Notes: generated by a model not told the origin, from the letters alone. 64,000 bases of DNA from an uncultured Lachnospiraceae bacterium (GCA_910589075.1 CAJUSK010000034.1:248001-312000); one strand, 5' to 3'; counted from the first letter of the stretch, positions 49,812 through 59,678 are shown. Numbers and translations are program-made.

Positions 49812-52358
49812 ATGAGAAAAGCGCAGAAAAGACGGGCGGAAGCCTTCTTAAAGCTCCTTGCACAGGCTCATGAAGAGATCCGGGGCTGTATAAAGGCCGG
49901 AAAGAGAGAGACAGCCATGGGCCTTCTGGCACAGTGTCAGGAAGGGGCCGTGGAACTGGGGGGACTGATTGAGAAGACAGAAGGGGAAGGCAGCCCTGCG
50001 GTGGGGCTTTTGGAGGAATACTGCGAAACCCTGTACCAGATATATGAGGAACTGGCAGCCGGCGGGGAGGCGCATGCAGGCGCAGACTGCAAACGGCTGA
50101 AGAAATCCCTGATCCGTGTGGAAAACAGCGTGCGGAACGATACCAGGCTGCGGTATGAGATTGTGTTTCTGCCCTACAAGGCTTCCATGTGGGATTCCCT
50201 GGAGAGTGTATGGCGTGCGGCGGCAGAAGACCCGTTATGCGATGCCTATGTGGTGCCCATTCCCTACTATGACAGAAACCCGGACGGGTCGTTCGGGGCC
50301 TGCCATTATGAGGGGGATCAGCTGCCCTCTTATGTGCCCGTGACCCATTACAGCGCATATCACCTGGAGGAGCGGGAGCCGGATGTGGTGTACATCCATA
50401 ACCCTTATGATGATGTGAACTATGTAACCAGCGTGGACCCGGCGTATTATTCGTGGAAGCTGAAGGAACATACACAGTGCCTTGTGTATATCCCCTATTA
50501 TGCCACAGCAGGCGGGATGAGCGAGGCCCAGGCGGTATGCCCGGCCTATGACCATGTGGATTATATCGTCATCCAGGCAGAGAAATACAGACAGTTCTTT
50601 GACCCGCACATACCGGATGAAAAGTTTCTGGTGATGGGATCGCCGAAATTTGACAGCGTGATCCATAAGTGCCAGAACCCGCCGGAGCCGCCGAAGGCGT
50701 GGGCGGAGAAAATGGAAGGGAGGAAAGTATATTTTTATAATACGAGTCTGGGAGGTATGCTGGGGAACACGGAGGCATTCTTAAAGAAGATGCGGTATGT
50801 GTTTGATGTATTTAAGGGGCGTGAAGATGTCTGCCTGCTGTGGAGGCCGCATCCGTTATTGGAATCGACCTTTGCATCCATGCGGGCGGTATATAAGCCC
50901 TGGTTTGATAAACTGAAGCGGGAGTTTACAGAGGAAGACATCGGGATTTATGATGACACAGCGGATATGGAGAGTACGATAGCGCTTTCGGATGTGTATA
51001 TCGGGGACAGTGGATCGAGTGTGACATCACTTTTTGGAGTGGTGGGAAAGCCATTATTTATATTAAATAATATGATTCATACATTGCCTGAAAAGGATGA
51101 TTGGAGAGGCGAGCGGACAGAGATTGCATTTGGCAGCAGATACCAGGTGACAGCCAACAATCAGCTATGGTTCTCGGAAAATAATGATCATCATTACAAA
51201 TTTTATATGGATTTGGAAACCGGATATTCGGCAGGCGGATATTATATGAATGCTTTCGAAATTGAAGATAAAATTTATGTGACTCCGCAGAATGCCAGAC
51301 ATCTTTTGATTATACAGCATAAAAAAATAAGAAGAATTAATTTTGTGTGTGATACAGTGCAAAGCGGACCGTTTTTCCAGGGTCATTGGTATAATGAAAC
51401 ATATATTTTTCTATTTCCTTTTCGATATTCATATATTATCAGAATTAATATAAAAACGGAAGAAATTCGATATGTGAAGAATGTCCGTTCATTTAACGTT
51501 TGTGAGACAGAATCCGGTTGGATGAATGGTGGTATCGGGATTTATAAAAACGAGCTGATTTTTGCATCACCTGTGGATAATCAGTGTTTGTTTATGGATA
51601 TAGACACTTTGCAGACCAGAATTGCCACTGTTGGTTGTCAGTTCGTTTCCGGAATACAATCCTTTATACCGGATGGAGATAATCTGTGGCTAATGCCGTT
51701 GAAAGGCATGTCAATTACGAAATGGAATCCCCGGAATGGAACAGTGAAAGAATACGGAAATTTGCCGGAAGAGTTTAAATCCGTCAAATTATATCCCTGT
51801 AGAATGGAATGTAATGAAAGACCTTTTGGGAATCTGGCTATTTGCAGGGAAGGGGAAAAGGAGTTTGTTGTAATAGCTCCCTGCCAGGGAAATATGTATG
51901 TACTTTTGGATCCGGAAAGCGGGGAGATGAAAAAATGGGAGCCTCCCATGCCGCTTACGGACCAGGGGAAAAATGTCTATTATCCATCCGGAAGTATAGG
52001 GTGTTTTGTTGTTTATCCGGAGCAGGTAGGAACAGCCCAGTGTCAGATATGGCATGTAACGGAAAGGAAACTCTATGATATTAATATGATTACCAGAGAG
52101 TACAAGGAAGCGGAAGTCGGGTATGACTATTGTGATCTGATGGAACATGAGCCAGGATTTATGGAACGATCAGAATGGATGACATATTGCCTGAATGAAA
52201 ATGTGTTTAATTCCCTGAAAGATTTACTGGATGACCACATTACCGGAAACACATTTGACAGAAATAAGCAGAAACAGGCTTTTATGAAAATCAATGCCAA
52301 TACTGATGGCAGTTGTGGAAAGAATATTCACACTTTTATAAAAAGGAAAATCGAGTGA
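49812..52358 (+). CDS. CDP-glycerol glycerophosphotransferase-like domain fused to a beta-propeller-like region
   Basis: 848 residues. About 1-110 is helical; 115-420 is a GT-B domain of the TagB/TagF superfamily with VVYIHNPYDD, LLWRPHPLLEST and GDSGSSVTSLFGVVGKPLF; from about 450 to 810 are repeated beta-strand units (SAGGYYMNAFEIEDKIYVTP, GGIGIYKNELIFASP, GDNLWLMPLKGMSITKWN) suggesting a propeller. The first part is GC-rich, the second AT-richer, with the change near 51,050. Probably transfers polyol phosphate in teichoic-acid-like or capsular glycan synthesis at the membrane. Start ATG 49812 after AGAGGAG. Confidence 0.75.
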   Translation: MRKAQKRRAEAFLKLLAQAHEEIRGCIKAGKRETAMGLLAQCQEGAVELGGLIEKTEGEGSPAVGLLEEYCETLYQIYEELAAGGEAHAGADCKRLKKSLIRVENSVRNDTRLRYEIVFLPYKASMWDSLESVWRAAAEDPLCDAYVVPIPYYDRNPDGSFGACHYEGDQLPSYVPVTHYSAYHLEEREPDVVYIHNPYDDVNYVTSVDPAYYSWKLKEHTQCLVYIPYYATAGGMSEAQAVCPAYDHVDYIVIQAEKYRQFFDPHIPDEKFLVMGSPKFDSVIHKCQNPPEPPKAWAEKMEGRKVYFYNTSLGGMLGNTEAFLKKMRYVFDVFKGREDVCLLWRPHPLLESTFASMRAVYKPWFDKLKREFTEEDIGIYDDTADMESTIALSDVYIGDSGSSVTSLFGVVGKPLFILNNMIHTLPEKDDWRGERTEIAFGSRYQVTANNQLWFSENNDHHYKFYMDLETGYSAGGYYMNAFEIEDKIYVTPQNARHLLIIQHKKIRRINFVCDTVQSGPFFQGHWYNETYIFLFPFRYSYIIRINIKTEEIRYVKNVRSFNVCETESGWMNGGIGIYKNELIFASPVDNQCLFMDIDTLQTRIATVGCQFVSGIQSFIPDGDNLWLMPLKGMSITKWNPRNGTVKEYGNLPEEFKSVKLYPCRMECNERPFGNLAICREGEKEFVVIAPCQGNMYVLLDPESGEMKKWEPPMPLTDQGKNVYYPSGSIGCFVVYPEQVGTAQCQIWHVTERKLYDINMITREYKEAEVGYDYCDLMEHEPGFMERSEWMTYCLNENVFNSLKDLLDDHITGNTFDRNKQKQAFMKINANTDGSCGKNIHTFIKRKIE

Positions 52359-53110
52359 AAGAAATGAAGACAGACATGAAAGTCTGGGCGCACAGAGGGT
52401 GCAGCCAGCGATATCCGGAAAATACAATGCTTGCATTTGAAAAAGCCCTTGGTTTGGGAAATCTTGAAGGAATTGAGTTGGATATCCAGATGACAAAAGA
52501 CAATCATCTGGTTGTTATCCATGATGAACGGGTGGACAGGACTACGGAAGGCGTAGGGTATGTAAAAGACTTTACTCTGAAAGAGTTGAAAAAATTCCAT
52601 ATTTATGCGGGGCAGCATAATTCACAGGAAATCCCTACAATAGAAGAGGTGATTGAACTGTTGGGAAAACGGTTAAACCCGGAAGATGAGAAAAGGATAA
52701 AGCTGAATATAGAATTAAAGAACAGCATTTATTCTTACCCTGGTATGGAAGAGAAGATTGTGGAGTTGGTGTATAAAAAAGGGATTGAGAAGGCGGTTGT
52801 TTATTCTTCGTTTTATGCATTATCGCTGGAAAGACTGAGAGAACTTGACCCGACAGCGGTACTGGGAGTCCTGGATACAAAGATTTCTGACTGCCTGTAT
52901 AAGGCACAGGGGCTTGGGGCGGACGCGCTGCATCCGTTCTGGAAAAGCATGGATTTGCCGGAAGAACGGATCAAAGGGAGAACTGTCAGGGCATGGTTCG
53001 GCGGGCACCTGTTTCCGGAAAAGCCCACGGGAGGCCGACTGGATCTGGACGCATTGAGACGGAAGGGAATAACGGATGTTTTTTTGAATGAGCCGGAAAT
53101 GTATTTGTGA
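52355..53110 (+). CDS. Glycerophosphodiester phosphodiesterase
   Basis: About 251 residues of the GDPD TIM-barrel family: VWAHRGCSQRYPENTMLAFEKAL (catalytic HRG), GIELDIQMTKDNHLVVIHDERVDRTTEG (ExD and second His). No signal peptide, so cytoplasmic. It would release glycerol 3-phosphate from a glycerophosphodiester, perhaps trimming or recycling the polymer made by the neighbouring transferases. GTG at 52355 overlaps the previous stop (GTGA) and is preferred; ATG 52364 is an alternative. Confidence 0.88.
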   Translation: MKEMKTDMKVWAHRGCSQRYPENTMLAFEKALGLGNLEGIELDIQMTKDNHLVVIHDERVDRTTEGVGYVKDFTLKELKKFHIYAGQHNSQEIPTIEEVIELLGKRLNPEDEKRIKLNIELKNSIYSYPGMEEKIVELVYKKGIEKAVVYSSFYALSLERLRELDPTAVLGVLDTKISDCLYKAQGLGADALHPFWKSMDLPEERIKGRTVRAWFGGHLFPEKPTGGRLDLDALRRKGITDVFLNEPEMYL

Positions 53111-53149
53111 TGATTGGTTAAACGTGCAACGCGGAAGTGAAGCGAGGAA

Positions 53150-53884
53150 ATGAAAGTGAATTTTGCGATTGTGTTGGCCGCAGGGGTGGGACAAAGAATG
53201 AGAAATGGGGGACTGCCCAAACAGTTTCTGAAGCTGATGGGGAAACCCATAATTATCTACACACTGGAAAAATTTGAAGCAAGCAGGGAAATCGACAGTA
53301 TTATCGTTGTCTCCCATGGAAGCTATGTGGAATATATGCAGGAGATGATCGGATCATACCGGCTCGGTAAGGTGAGCCGTGTAATTATCGGGGGAAGCGA
53401 CAGACAGGAGAGCCTGAAAAGAGGGCTGAAGGCAGCTAGGGAAGAAGGCGGGACAGAGGAAGATATTGTTGTGATACATGACGGGGTCAGGCCGTTGATT
53501 GACCTGTCCACAATCCACGAAAATATACGTGTTGCAAAGGAATATGGCTGTGCAGTCACAGTGCATCCTGTGACAGAAACGGTTGTGATTACAGAAACGG
53601 AAGAAGCTGTGGCAGAAGATTTTAAGAAAAGGACGGATACTTATTCCATGACAGCACCTCAGACATTCCAACTGGGCAGGATAACAGATGCATATGAAAA
53701 GGCCGGTCCAAAGGAAAGCAAGATACCGCTGCTGGATGCTGCCATGGTATATGCACAGGCTGGTGGGGATGTTCATTTGGTGAAGGAGCAAGGGGCAAAT
53801 TTTAAAATAACAACGCCGGAAGATTATTATTATTTAAAAGCAATTTTGGAACTGGAAGAGAGTAAATTTGTATTTGGTTTATAG
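53150..53884 (+). CDS. IspD/TarI-like cytidylyltransferase
   Basis: 244 residues. Nucleotide site FAIVLAAGVGQRMRNGGLPKQFLKLMGKP, then VIHDGVRPLI and TYSMTAPQTFQ. The family contains IspD (MEP pathway) and TarI/Bcs1 (ribitol-5-phosphate). Its place between glycerophosphotransferases and an epimerase points to a CDP-polyol for glycan assembly. Start ATG 53150 or GTG 53156 (better spaced from GAGG). A TarJ-like reductase is missing; the next gene is a different dehydratase/epimerase. Confidence 0.88.
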   Translation: MKVNFAIVLAAGVGQRMRNGGLPKQFLKLMGKPIIIYTLEKFEASREIDSIIVVSHGSYVEYMQEMIGSYRLGKVSRVIIGGSDRQESLKRGLKAAREEGGTEEDIVVIHDGVRPLIDLSTIHENIRVAKEYGCAVTVHPVTETVVITETEEAVAEDFKKRTDTYSMTAPQTFQLGRITDAYEKAGPKESKIPLLDAAMVYAQAGGDVHLVKEQGANFKITTPEDYYYLKAILELEESKFVFGL

Positions 53885-53893
53885 GGCAGAGCA

Positions 53894-54931
53894 ATGGTAG
53901 AAAAAAGAGACATTGATATTATATTGAATAACCCCATAGACTGGGAACGGTTCAGAAACCGGACCGTTTTGGTAACGGGCGCCACGGGGCGGCTGGGGAT
54001 GTATATTGTGGAAGCGCTGATAAAAGCGGATATTGACTGGAATTTGAATCTGAATATTATTGCGCATGGGAGAAGTGGAGACAAGCTGGAGCAGGTCTTC
54101 GGGAATTCCCTGCAGCTCCCCAATGTGACTGTGCTGGTACAGGATATTACAGTAGCGATTCATGTGGAGAAGGATGTCGACTGCATATTTCATACTGCTG
54201 GCGCCGCAAGTCCGAAGGATTTTACTGATCAGCCTGTGGATACATTGTGGGGACATGTACAGGGGACCAGGAATGTCCTGGAATTGGCGTTGGAGAAACG
54301 GGTGGAGAAGATTGTATATGTATCCACAGTGGAGATTTATGGAGAGTGGCAGTCTGAGGACAGTATCCGCGAGGAGGATATGGGGCCGTTGCACTGTAAC
54401 AATGCGAGGGCATGCTATCCGGAGGCGAAGCGGTTGTGCGAGACAATGTTTGCAGCTTACGAAGCCCAGTATGGCATTCCCTATGTGGGGGTAAGATTGT
54501 GTCATACTTTCGGGCCTGGCATAACCTTGGATGATGGCAGGGCGTTTGCGCAGTTTATCAGAAATGTGCTGAACGGGGAGGATATTGTGCTGTATTCAGA
54601 CGGAAGTGCGGCGAGAACCTATACCTATGTGGCAGATGCGGTCGCAGGCATGTTTCTGGCGGCTACAAAAGGAAAAAAGCACTGGTATAATATAGCGGCA
54701 CCGGATAATCTGATTACTGTGCGGGAGCTGGCAGGATTGATTGCGGGACTTGATCCGGAGAAAAAGGTAAAGGTTTGTTATGACGGGGCTGCGGCGGGAG
54801 GATTACAGTATCTTCCGTTCAGGCTGGGGGTTATGAATGTGGACAGGATTCTGGCGCTTGGATGGCATCCGCAGGTAGGCTTGCGGGAGGCATTCCAGTA
54901 TACGTTGGAATCGTTTATGCAGAGAAAATGA
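53894..54931 (+). CDS. NAD-dependent epimerase/dehydratase (extended SDR)
   Basis: 345 residues. Rossmann fingerprint VLVTGATGRLGMYIVEALIKA; active-site Tyr and Lys in RACYPEAKRLCE with VSTVEIYG upstream; substrate region RLCHTFGPGI. Acts on a nucleotide sugar or a CDP-linked intermediate made by the upstream cytidylyltransferase. ATG 53894 lies ten bases after the previous stop. The end overlaps the next start by four bases. Confidence 0.9.
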   Translation: MVEKRDIDIILNNPIDWERFRNRTVLVTGATGRLGMYIVEALIKADIDWNLNLNIIAHGRSGDKLEQVFGNSLQLPNVTVLVQDITVAIHVEKDVDCIFHTAGAASPKDFTDQPVDTLWGHVQGTRNVLELALEKRVEKIVYVSTVEIYGEWQSEDSIREEDMGPLHCNNARACYPEAKRLCETMFAAYEAQYGIPYVGVRLCHTFGPGITLDDGRAFAQFIRNVLNGEDIVLYSDGSAARTYTYVADAVAGMFLAATKGKKHWYNIAAPDNLITVRELAGLIAGLDPEKKVKVCYDGAAAGGLQYLPFRLGVMNVDRILALGWHPQVGLREAFQYTLESFMQRK

Positions 54932-56208
54932 TAAGGTATGGAACTTTGGCATGGATGAGTAAAGAACAAAAGTATGTTTTAAAAAGAATATGGAAGGCAC
55001 GCATGGAAAGCATACCATTTTATCTGTGCAGGCTTTTTCGTATATGCAAAAGGAAAATCGTTTTCTGTTGCATTGAAGGTACAACAGGATATAGCTGCAA
55101 TCCCAAATATATTGCGGAAGAACTGCTGCGGACGAACCAGGAGAACAAAAAAAATGAAGAAGCATTTGAGCTTGTCTGGTTAGTAAATGATATGACCCAC
55201 AAATTCCCGGCAGGGATACGGGTTGTCCACAATACTCTGTGGAAGCGTGCCTACCATCTTACGACGGCGCGTGTCTGGATTGACAACAGCAGGAAGCAAC
55301 TGGAGGTCAGGAAGCGGAAAGGGCAGCTCTATATCCAGACATGGCATGCGAAGCTGGGATTTAAACCGACCTGTCTTGACCGGGGAGAATCTTTTTCCAG
55401 GATTGCTTACCTGGTCAGCAAACATGATTCGGAGATGATTGATTATGTGCTGTCCAATTCAAAGTGGTATGACGATACGCTTCCGACCGGGATGCTGTAT
55501 GACGGCCCTGTGCTGCGGACAGGCTCTCCCAGATGCGATATTCTCGTAAAGGCCCGGAATGACACCACATATAAAGCGAAACTGCGGGCACGAATGATGG
55601 AACTGTCCGGAATGGAATGGCAGACAGAGAAGGCGGCGCCCGTGCGGTTTCTGATGTATGCGCCTACCTTCCGGGGCGGAAGCCAGCGGACAAGGCGGGA
55701 AGTGGAGGCAGGGAGCAGCTTTTCGGCTTTCGGGAGGCTTATGGACAGTCTGAAAAAGAAGTTTGGAGGAGAGTGGATCATACTGCTCAGGCTGCATCCT
55801 CAACTGGTGGCGGGGCGGCAGGGAAGAGCCGATGCCGGCGGGAAGAATGTAGTGGATGTAAGCCGGGTGGATGATATGTATGAACTCCTGGCCGGGTGCG
55901 ATGCGTTTATGACAGACTATTCCAGCGCGGCGTTTGACGCGGCAGTGATGAAAATACCAGTGTTTTTATATTGTGATGATTACCGAGCGTATGAAGCGGA
56001 GAGAGGGAGACTACTTTGGGATTTGGAGAAGCTGCCGTTTCCGCTGGCGTTGAATGAAGAAGAACTGGAAGACAGAATCCTGGGATTTCATGAAGAAGAA
56101 TACCGAGCGGGGCTTCAGGAGCTGTTTGAAAGAGTGGAGATGCTGGAAGACGGAAAAGCTGCTGAGCGGGTGGCAGAGTTTTTAGGCAGAATAGGAAGGG
56201 CAGATTGA
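54928..56208 (+). CDS. CDP-glycerol glycerophosphotransferase family protein
   Basis: 426 residues, TagB/TagF type: FCCIEGTTGYSCNPKYIAEELLR, YIQTWHAKLGFKP (the family's WHG-type acceptor histidine), FLMYAPTFRGG, ILLRLHPQLV and the nucleotide-phosphate site FMTDYSSAAFDAAVMKIPVFLY. Peripheral membrane enzyme adding glycerol- or ribitol-phosphate units. Start ATG 54928 overlaps the epimerase stop (ATGA); the end overlaps the next gene by four bases. A complete, conventional relative of the fused protein at 49,812. Confidence 0.92.
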   Translation: MIRYGTLAWMSKEQKYVLKRIWKARMESIPFYLCRLFRICKRKIVFCCIEGTTGYSCNPKYIAEELLRTNQENKKNEEAFELVWLVNDMTHKFPAGIRVVHNTLWKRAYHLTTARVWIDNSRKQLEVRKRKGQLYIQTWHAKLGFKPTCLDRGESFSRIAYLVSKHDSEMIDYVLSNSKWYDDTLPTGMLYDGPVLRTGSPRCDILVKARNDTTYKAKLRARMMELSGMEWQTEKAAPVRFLMYAPTFRGGSQRTRREVEAGSSFSAFGRLMDSLKKKFGGEWIILLRLHPQLVAGRQGRADAGGKNVVDVSRVDDMYELLAGCDAFMTDYSSAAFDAAVMKIPVFLYCDDYRAYEAERGRLLWDLEKLPFPLALNEEELEDRILGFHEEEYRAGLQELFERVEMLEDGKAAERVAEFLGRIGRAD

Positions 56209-57395
56209 AAAATAAGGCAGTACAGGGGGATGGAAACGTGACCAGGTTAAATCAGCTTTCCGATGACAACTGGAAAGATTTGAAAGAAATAGTGGTATTT
56301 GGGTTTGGACGCCAAGGAAAGAAAATGTATACAACACTGAGCCGGGATTTCAGGATCATGGCGATTGTGGACAATTCCCCGGATAAACAGGGAATGCGTG
56401 TGGGCAAGCTGACGGTTCTGGCTTTTGAAGAGGCGCAGTCCCTGATGGCACAATACAGGGTGATTGTCACCACATCTCAATATTATTATCAGGATATCCG
56501 CAGGCAGCTGTCAATGGCAGGCCTTGAAGAAAACAGAGATTTTGTAATGTACCAGCAGTTTGTTACGGAGTGGTATTACAAATACAGGGATCGGGTTAAT
56601 GTGCTGAAGACGGATATTTCCCTGACCACAATATGCAACCTCAGATGTGAGAACTGCATGCAGTTTCTGCCTTACTGGAAAAGCGGGCGGCGCGGAGAGC
56701 ATCCGTTTAATGAGATTAAGAAGGATGTGGAGACGTATTTCCAGTGCATTGATTACCTGCTGGATCTGGATGTGGTGGGCGGAGAGCCGTTTTTATATAG
56801 TGAATTGAAGACATTTATCCGATATATCGGTGAGAATTACAGAGACAGGATTGGATATATCGGTTTTATTACGAATGGTACTGTGGTTCCGGATGACGAA
56901 ACTTTTGAACTGATCAGGAAATATAAAATGGATATATCCATCAGTGATTATTCGGAAGATATTTCATATAATCACAGGCTTGAGGAATTGTGTGGGAAAA
57001 TAAAGGAATATGGGATTTCCTATATGAGGAACCGGAATATAGACTGGTTCGATTTTGGATTTCCCAGAGAGCTGTACCATTATGAAGGGGAAGAGGCGGT
57101 AAAGCACATGCAGTGCTGCAATTCCATTGAGCATATACTGGATGACGGGAAACTGTTTTACTGCGGCCTGGAGTGGTCAGCGCAGAAAGGCGGTTTATAT
57201 CCGGTTGAAGAAAAAGCATATGTGGATCTGGACAGGATTGCCAGAGGCGAAGGGGAGAGGAAAAGCATACTGGAAATGATACTGGCCAATATACCGGGTG
57301 GCTGTCTGGAATTTTGTAAGGTATGCGGAGGTTTTGGGATAGATAATAATAACCGGGTGGAGACTGCAAAACAGTTAAAATTAAAAGATAAATAG
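56205..57395 (+). CDS. Radical SAM protein with N-terminal Rossmann-like module
   Basis: About 396 residues. N-terminal 25-115 is a Rossmann-like unit (EIVVFGFGRQGKKMYTTL...IVDNSPDKQG). Radical SAM core from 135 with CNLRCENC (Cys144, 148, 151), VVGGEPFLY and GFITNGT; C-terminal cysteines CC..., CGLEW and CKVCGG suggest an auxiliary cluster of SPASM type. Reaction unknown; in glycan clusters such enzymes modify sugars or polyols. Start TTG 56205 overlaps the preceding stop with GGAAGG upstream; GTG 56238 is possible. Confidence 0.85.
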   Translation: MKNKAVQGDGNVTRLNQLSDDNWKDLKEIVVFGFGRQGKKMYTTLSRDFRIMAIVDNSPDKQGMRVGKLTVLAFEEAQSLMAQYRVIVTTSQYYYQDIRRQLSMAGLEENRDFVMYQQFVTEWYYKYRDRVNVLKTDISLTTICNLRCENCMQFLPYWKSGRRGEHPFNEIKKDVETYFQCIDYLLDLDVVGGEPFLYSELKTFIRYIGENYRDRIGYIGFITNGTVVPDDETFELIRKYKMDISISDYSEDISYNHRLEELCGKIKEYGISYMRNRNIDWFDFGFPRELYHYEGEEAVKHMQCCNSIEHILDDGKLFYCGLEWSAQKGGLYPVEEKAYVDLDRIARGEGERKSILEMILANIPGGCLEFCKVCGGFGIDNNNRVETAKQLKLKDK

Positions 57396-57405
57396 TGAGG
57401 ATAAA

Positions 57406-58596
57406 ATGAATTTTAATAAGTTAATTGAGGATGTTAAGAGGTTAAAAAAAGAAACGGATAAATTGTACATTTATGGTGCGGGATTCTATGGTAAAGATGT
57501 TTATCGTGCTTTGGATAATAATGGGATCAAGGTAGATGGATTTTTAGTTACAAAAGAGAACTCAAATAAAGAGGTATTAGGTTTACCATTAATTGAGGCA
57601 AAATCAGTTATAGAAAAAAATATTGGGATTGTAATAGGGCTTAGTGACACATATGTAGGAGAAGTCATCAATTACTTAAAGATAAATGGAATGGATATGA
57701 GCCATGTTATTAATGGTGGAAAATATATTACTGATACCGGAGGGAGGGAAGATCTTAGGGATTCTAAGGTTTTGGAAGTCTCTACAATTATGGGATGTAG
57801 CGTAAATTGCAAATATTGTCCACAGGATGTATTACTTAAAAAGTATTATGAACATGACAAAAAAAGGCAACGTATTATGACTATAGAGAACTTTGAAATA
57901 ACTTTGAAGCATACACCTGAAGATTGTATTATTGATTTTTCAGGAATGACGGAACCTTTTAATAATCCAGACTGTCTTGAAATGATACGCATGGCCTGTG
58001 ATGCGGGGAGAAAAGTCTATCTTTTTACGACATTAGCAGAGGTGGATGAAACAATCGTAGATGAATTAATAAAATTGCCTGTTTATTATATGACCTTGCA
58101 TGTTGCAGATAGATGCGGATATGCATATATTCCAACAACAGAAATTTACTATAGGAATGTTCAAAAAGTTTTGTCTGCGAAAAAAATAGACGGAAGACCG
58201 TTTGTGGATTTTTTGAATGCGCAGACAGATCCGGATGAGAAGATTGTAGAGATTGTGAGAGACAAGTATGAAATTATGTGTTCTGTTCAAAACAGAGCAG
58301 GTAATGTAAAAGATGATGATGCTCAACACCGGGATAAAGTTATTGCCCCTGGAACGAAAATAAAATGTTGTTTCTGTGGAGATGATTTGTCCAATAGTGT
58401 TGTACTTCCGGATGGCACACTTTTAATTTGTAATATGGATTACGGAATGCAGCATGTATTAGGGAATTTATATGAAGAGGATTATGATACTGTTCGAAGT
58501 AAAGGGGAATTGCAAAGGGTACTAAAGGAGATGGACAGGGGGACAGATATGAATTTGCTTTGCAGGAGTTGTTTGCTTGCCAGAGAGGAACACTAA
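57406..58596 (+). CDS. Radical SAM protein with N-terminal Rossmann-like module
   Basis: 396 residues. Residues 18-105 are a Rossmann-like module (LYIYGAGFYGKDVYRALDNN...GFLV). Radical SAM cluster motif MGCSVNCKYC (Cys131, 135, 138), DFSGMTEPFNNP, and a C-terminal CCFCGDD...ICNMDYG...CRSC auxiliary cluster. Same domain order as the preceding gene but clearly a different sequence. This gene begins the strongly AT-rich segment. Start ATG 57406 after GTGAGGA. Confidence 0.85.
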   Translation: MNFNKLIEDVKRLKKETDKLYIYGAGFYGKDVYRALDNNGIKVDGFLVTKENSNKEVLGLPLIEAKSVIEKNIGIVIGLSDTYVGEVINYLKINGMDMSHVINGGKYITDTGGREDLRDSKVLEVSTIMGCSVNCKYCPQDVLLKKYYEHDKKRQRIMTIENFEITLKHTPEDCIIDFSGMTEPFNNPDCLEMIRMACDAGRKVYLFTTLAEVDETIVDELIKLPVYYMTLHVADRCGYAYIPTTEIYYRNVQKVLSAKKIDGRPFVDFLNAQTDPDEKIVEIVRDKYEIMCSVQNRAGNVKDDDAQHRDKVIAPGTKIKCCFCGDDLSNSVVLPDGTLLICNMDYGMQHVLGNLYEEDYDTVRSKGELQRVLKEMDRGTDMNLLCRSCLLAREEH

Positions 58597-59629
58597 ATGA
58601 AAATTGAACAAAAAGGGCTTGATAAAATAAAGAAAATCTATAATTTATTTGCTGATAACAAATCTAAATATATTTTTAAGAATAGATTAATGTTTAATTT
58701 GTTTGATGAGAATGAGTACATCAGAAACATTATAAAAACTAATAGAGTTGCGGCGGATTTTTTAGATAAGCTATTGAATGAAAACGATCCTGTGGTTGTA
58801 TGGGGTGTTGGGATAAGGGCACATAAGTTCAGGCTGTTTTATCCCGAAGTAGAAGTAATGTGTTATATAGATTCTAATAAGCATGGGGAAACTTATAACG
58901 GAATAGAAATTATATCATTTGAAGAGTATTTAAATAGAGGATTAAATACAAAAATCGTAATTTTGCCGAGATTTTCACATAAAGAAATAGAGCATGAAAT
59001 CAAGCAGGCAGGTATAAAAGAACATAATATATTAAACTTTGCAAAAATTATGGATTACTTATATGAGGTACAATATTTTGATCTGCCTCAAATAAAAGAA
59101 GTGAAGTATTTTATTGATGGAGGTGCATATGATGGGGCTGATACCTTAAAATTTGCTAAAAATTTTAGGGGGGGGGGTATCACAGATTTGGGAACCAAAT
59201 AAGTGTATGATAGAGCATATTACTAAAAAATTAGAAAATCAACAGGTTGCCTATGAAATTATTAATGCAGGAATGAGCAATGAGGAATCATTTGCATTAT
59301 CTTATGATAAAAAGGATGAACAAAGCGCATTTTCTCTGCAAGCTGCATTAAATGGGAATATTAAGTTAGACTATATAGACAATCATATGAAGGAAAAGGT
59401 TTCAATGATCAAGATGGACATAGAAGGATTTGAATACAGGGCACTGGTAGGAGCAAAGCAAACAATTAGCTTGTTTCAACCATATTTGGCTATTTGTGTT
59501 TATCATAAACAAGAAGATATATGGAAAATACCAGAACTTATCTATTCCATATGCCCTCGTTATAAATTTTATTTAAGGCATTATTCATTGTTCCCTAATG
59601 AAACAGTCTTATATGCTATTATTAGTTGA
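58597..59629 (+). CDS. FkbM-family methyltransferase split by a G10 tract (probably phase-variable)
   Basis: Read as sequenced, the first frame stops at 59202 after 201 residues and the second half lies in another frame to 59629. The switch is at ten consecutive G (59168-59177). With nine G the two halves join into one protein of about 343 residues: Rossmann-like module (VVWGVGIRAHKFRLF...CYIDSNKHG), the SAM site FIDGGAYDGADTLKFAKNFRGG, WEPNK and MIKMDIEGFEYRALVGA, all in FkbM order. In this DNA the gene is off. Slipped-strand change in the tract would restore it. A sequencing error in the homopolymer is the alternative. Confidence 0.85.
59168..59177 (+). repeat. Homopolymeric G10 tract inside a coding region
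   Basis: Ten G in an otherwise very AT-rich gene, at the point where the methyltransferase frame breaks. Such tracts are typical contingency sites for on/off switching of surface-glycan enzymes. Confidence 0.9.
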
Positions 59630-59678
59630 TTGTTTATTAATATATAGTGATTTATTACATGAGAAAGTAGATAATAAT

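Noticed and set aside
54862..54927. Upstream extension of the glycerophosphotransferase gene into the epimerase gene
   Set aside because: The ATG at 54928 overlapping the stop as ATGA gives normal coupling and family-like N-terminus; the extension lies wholly in the preceding gene.
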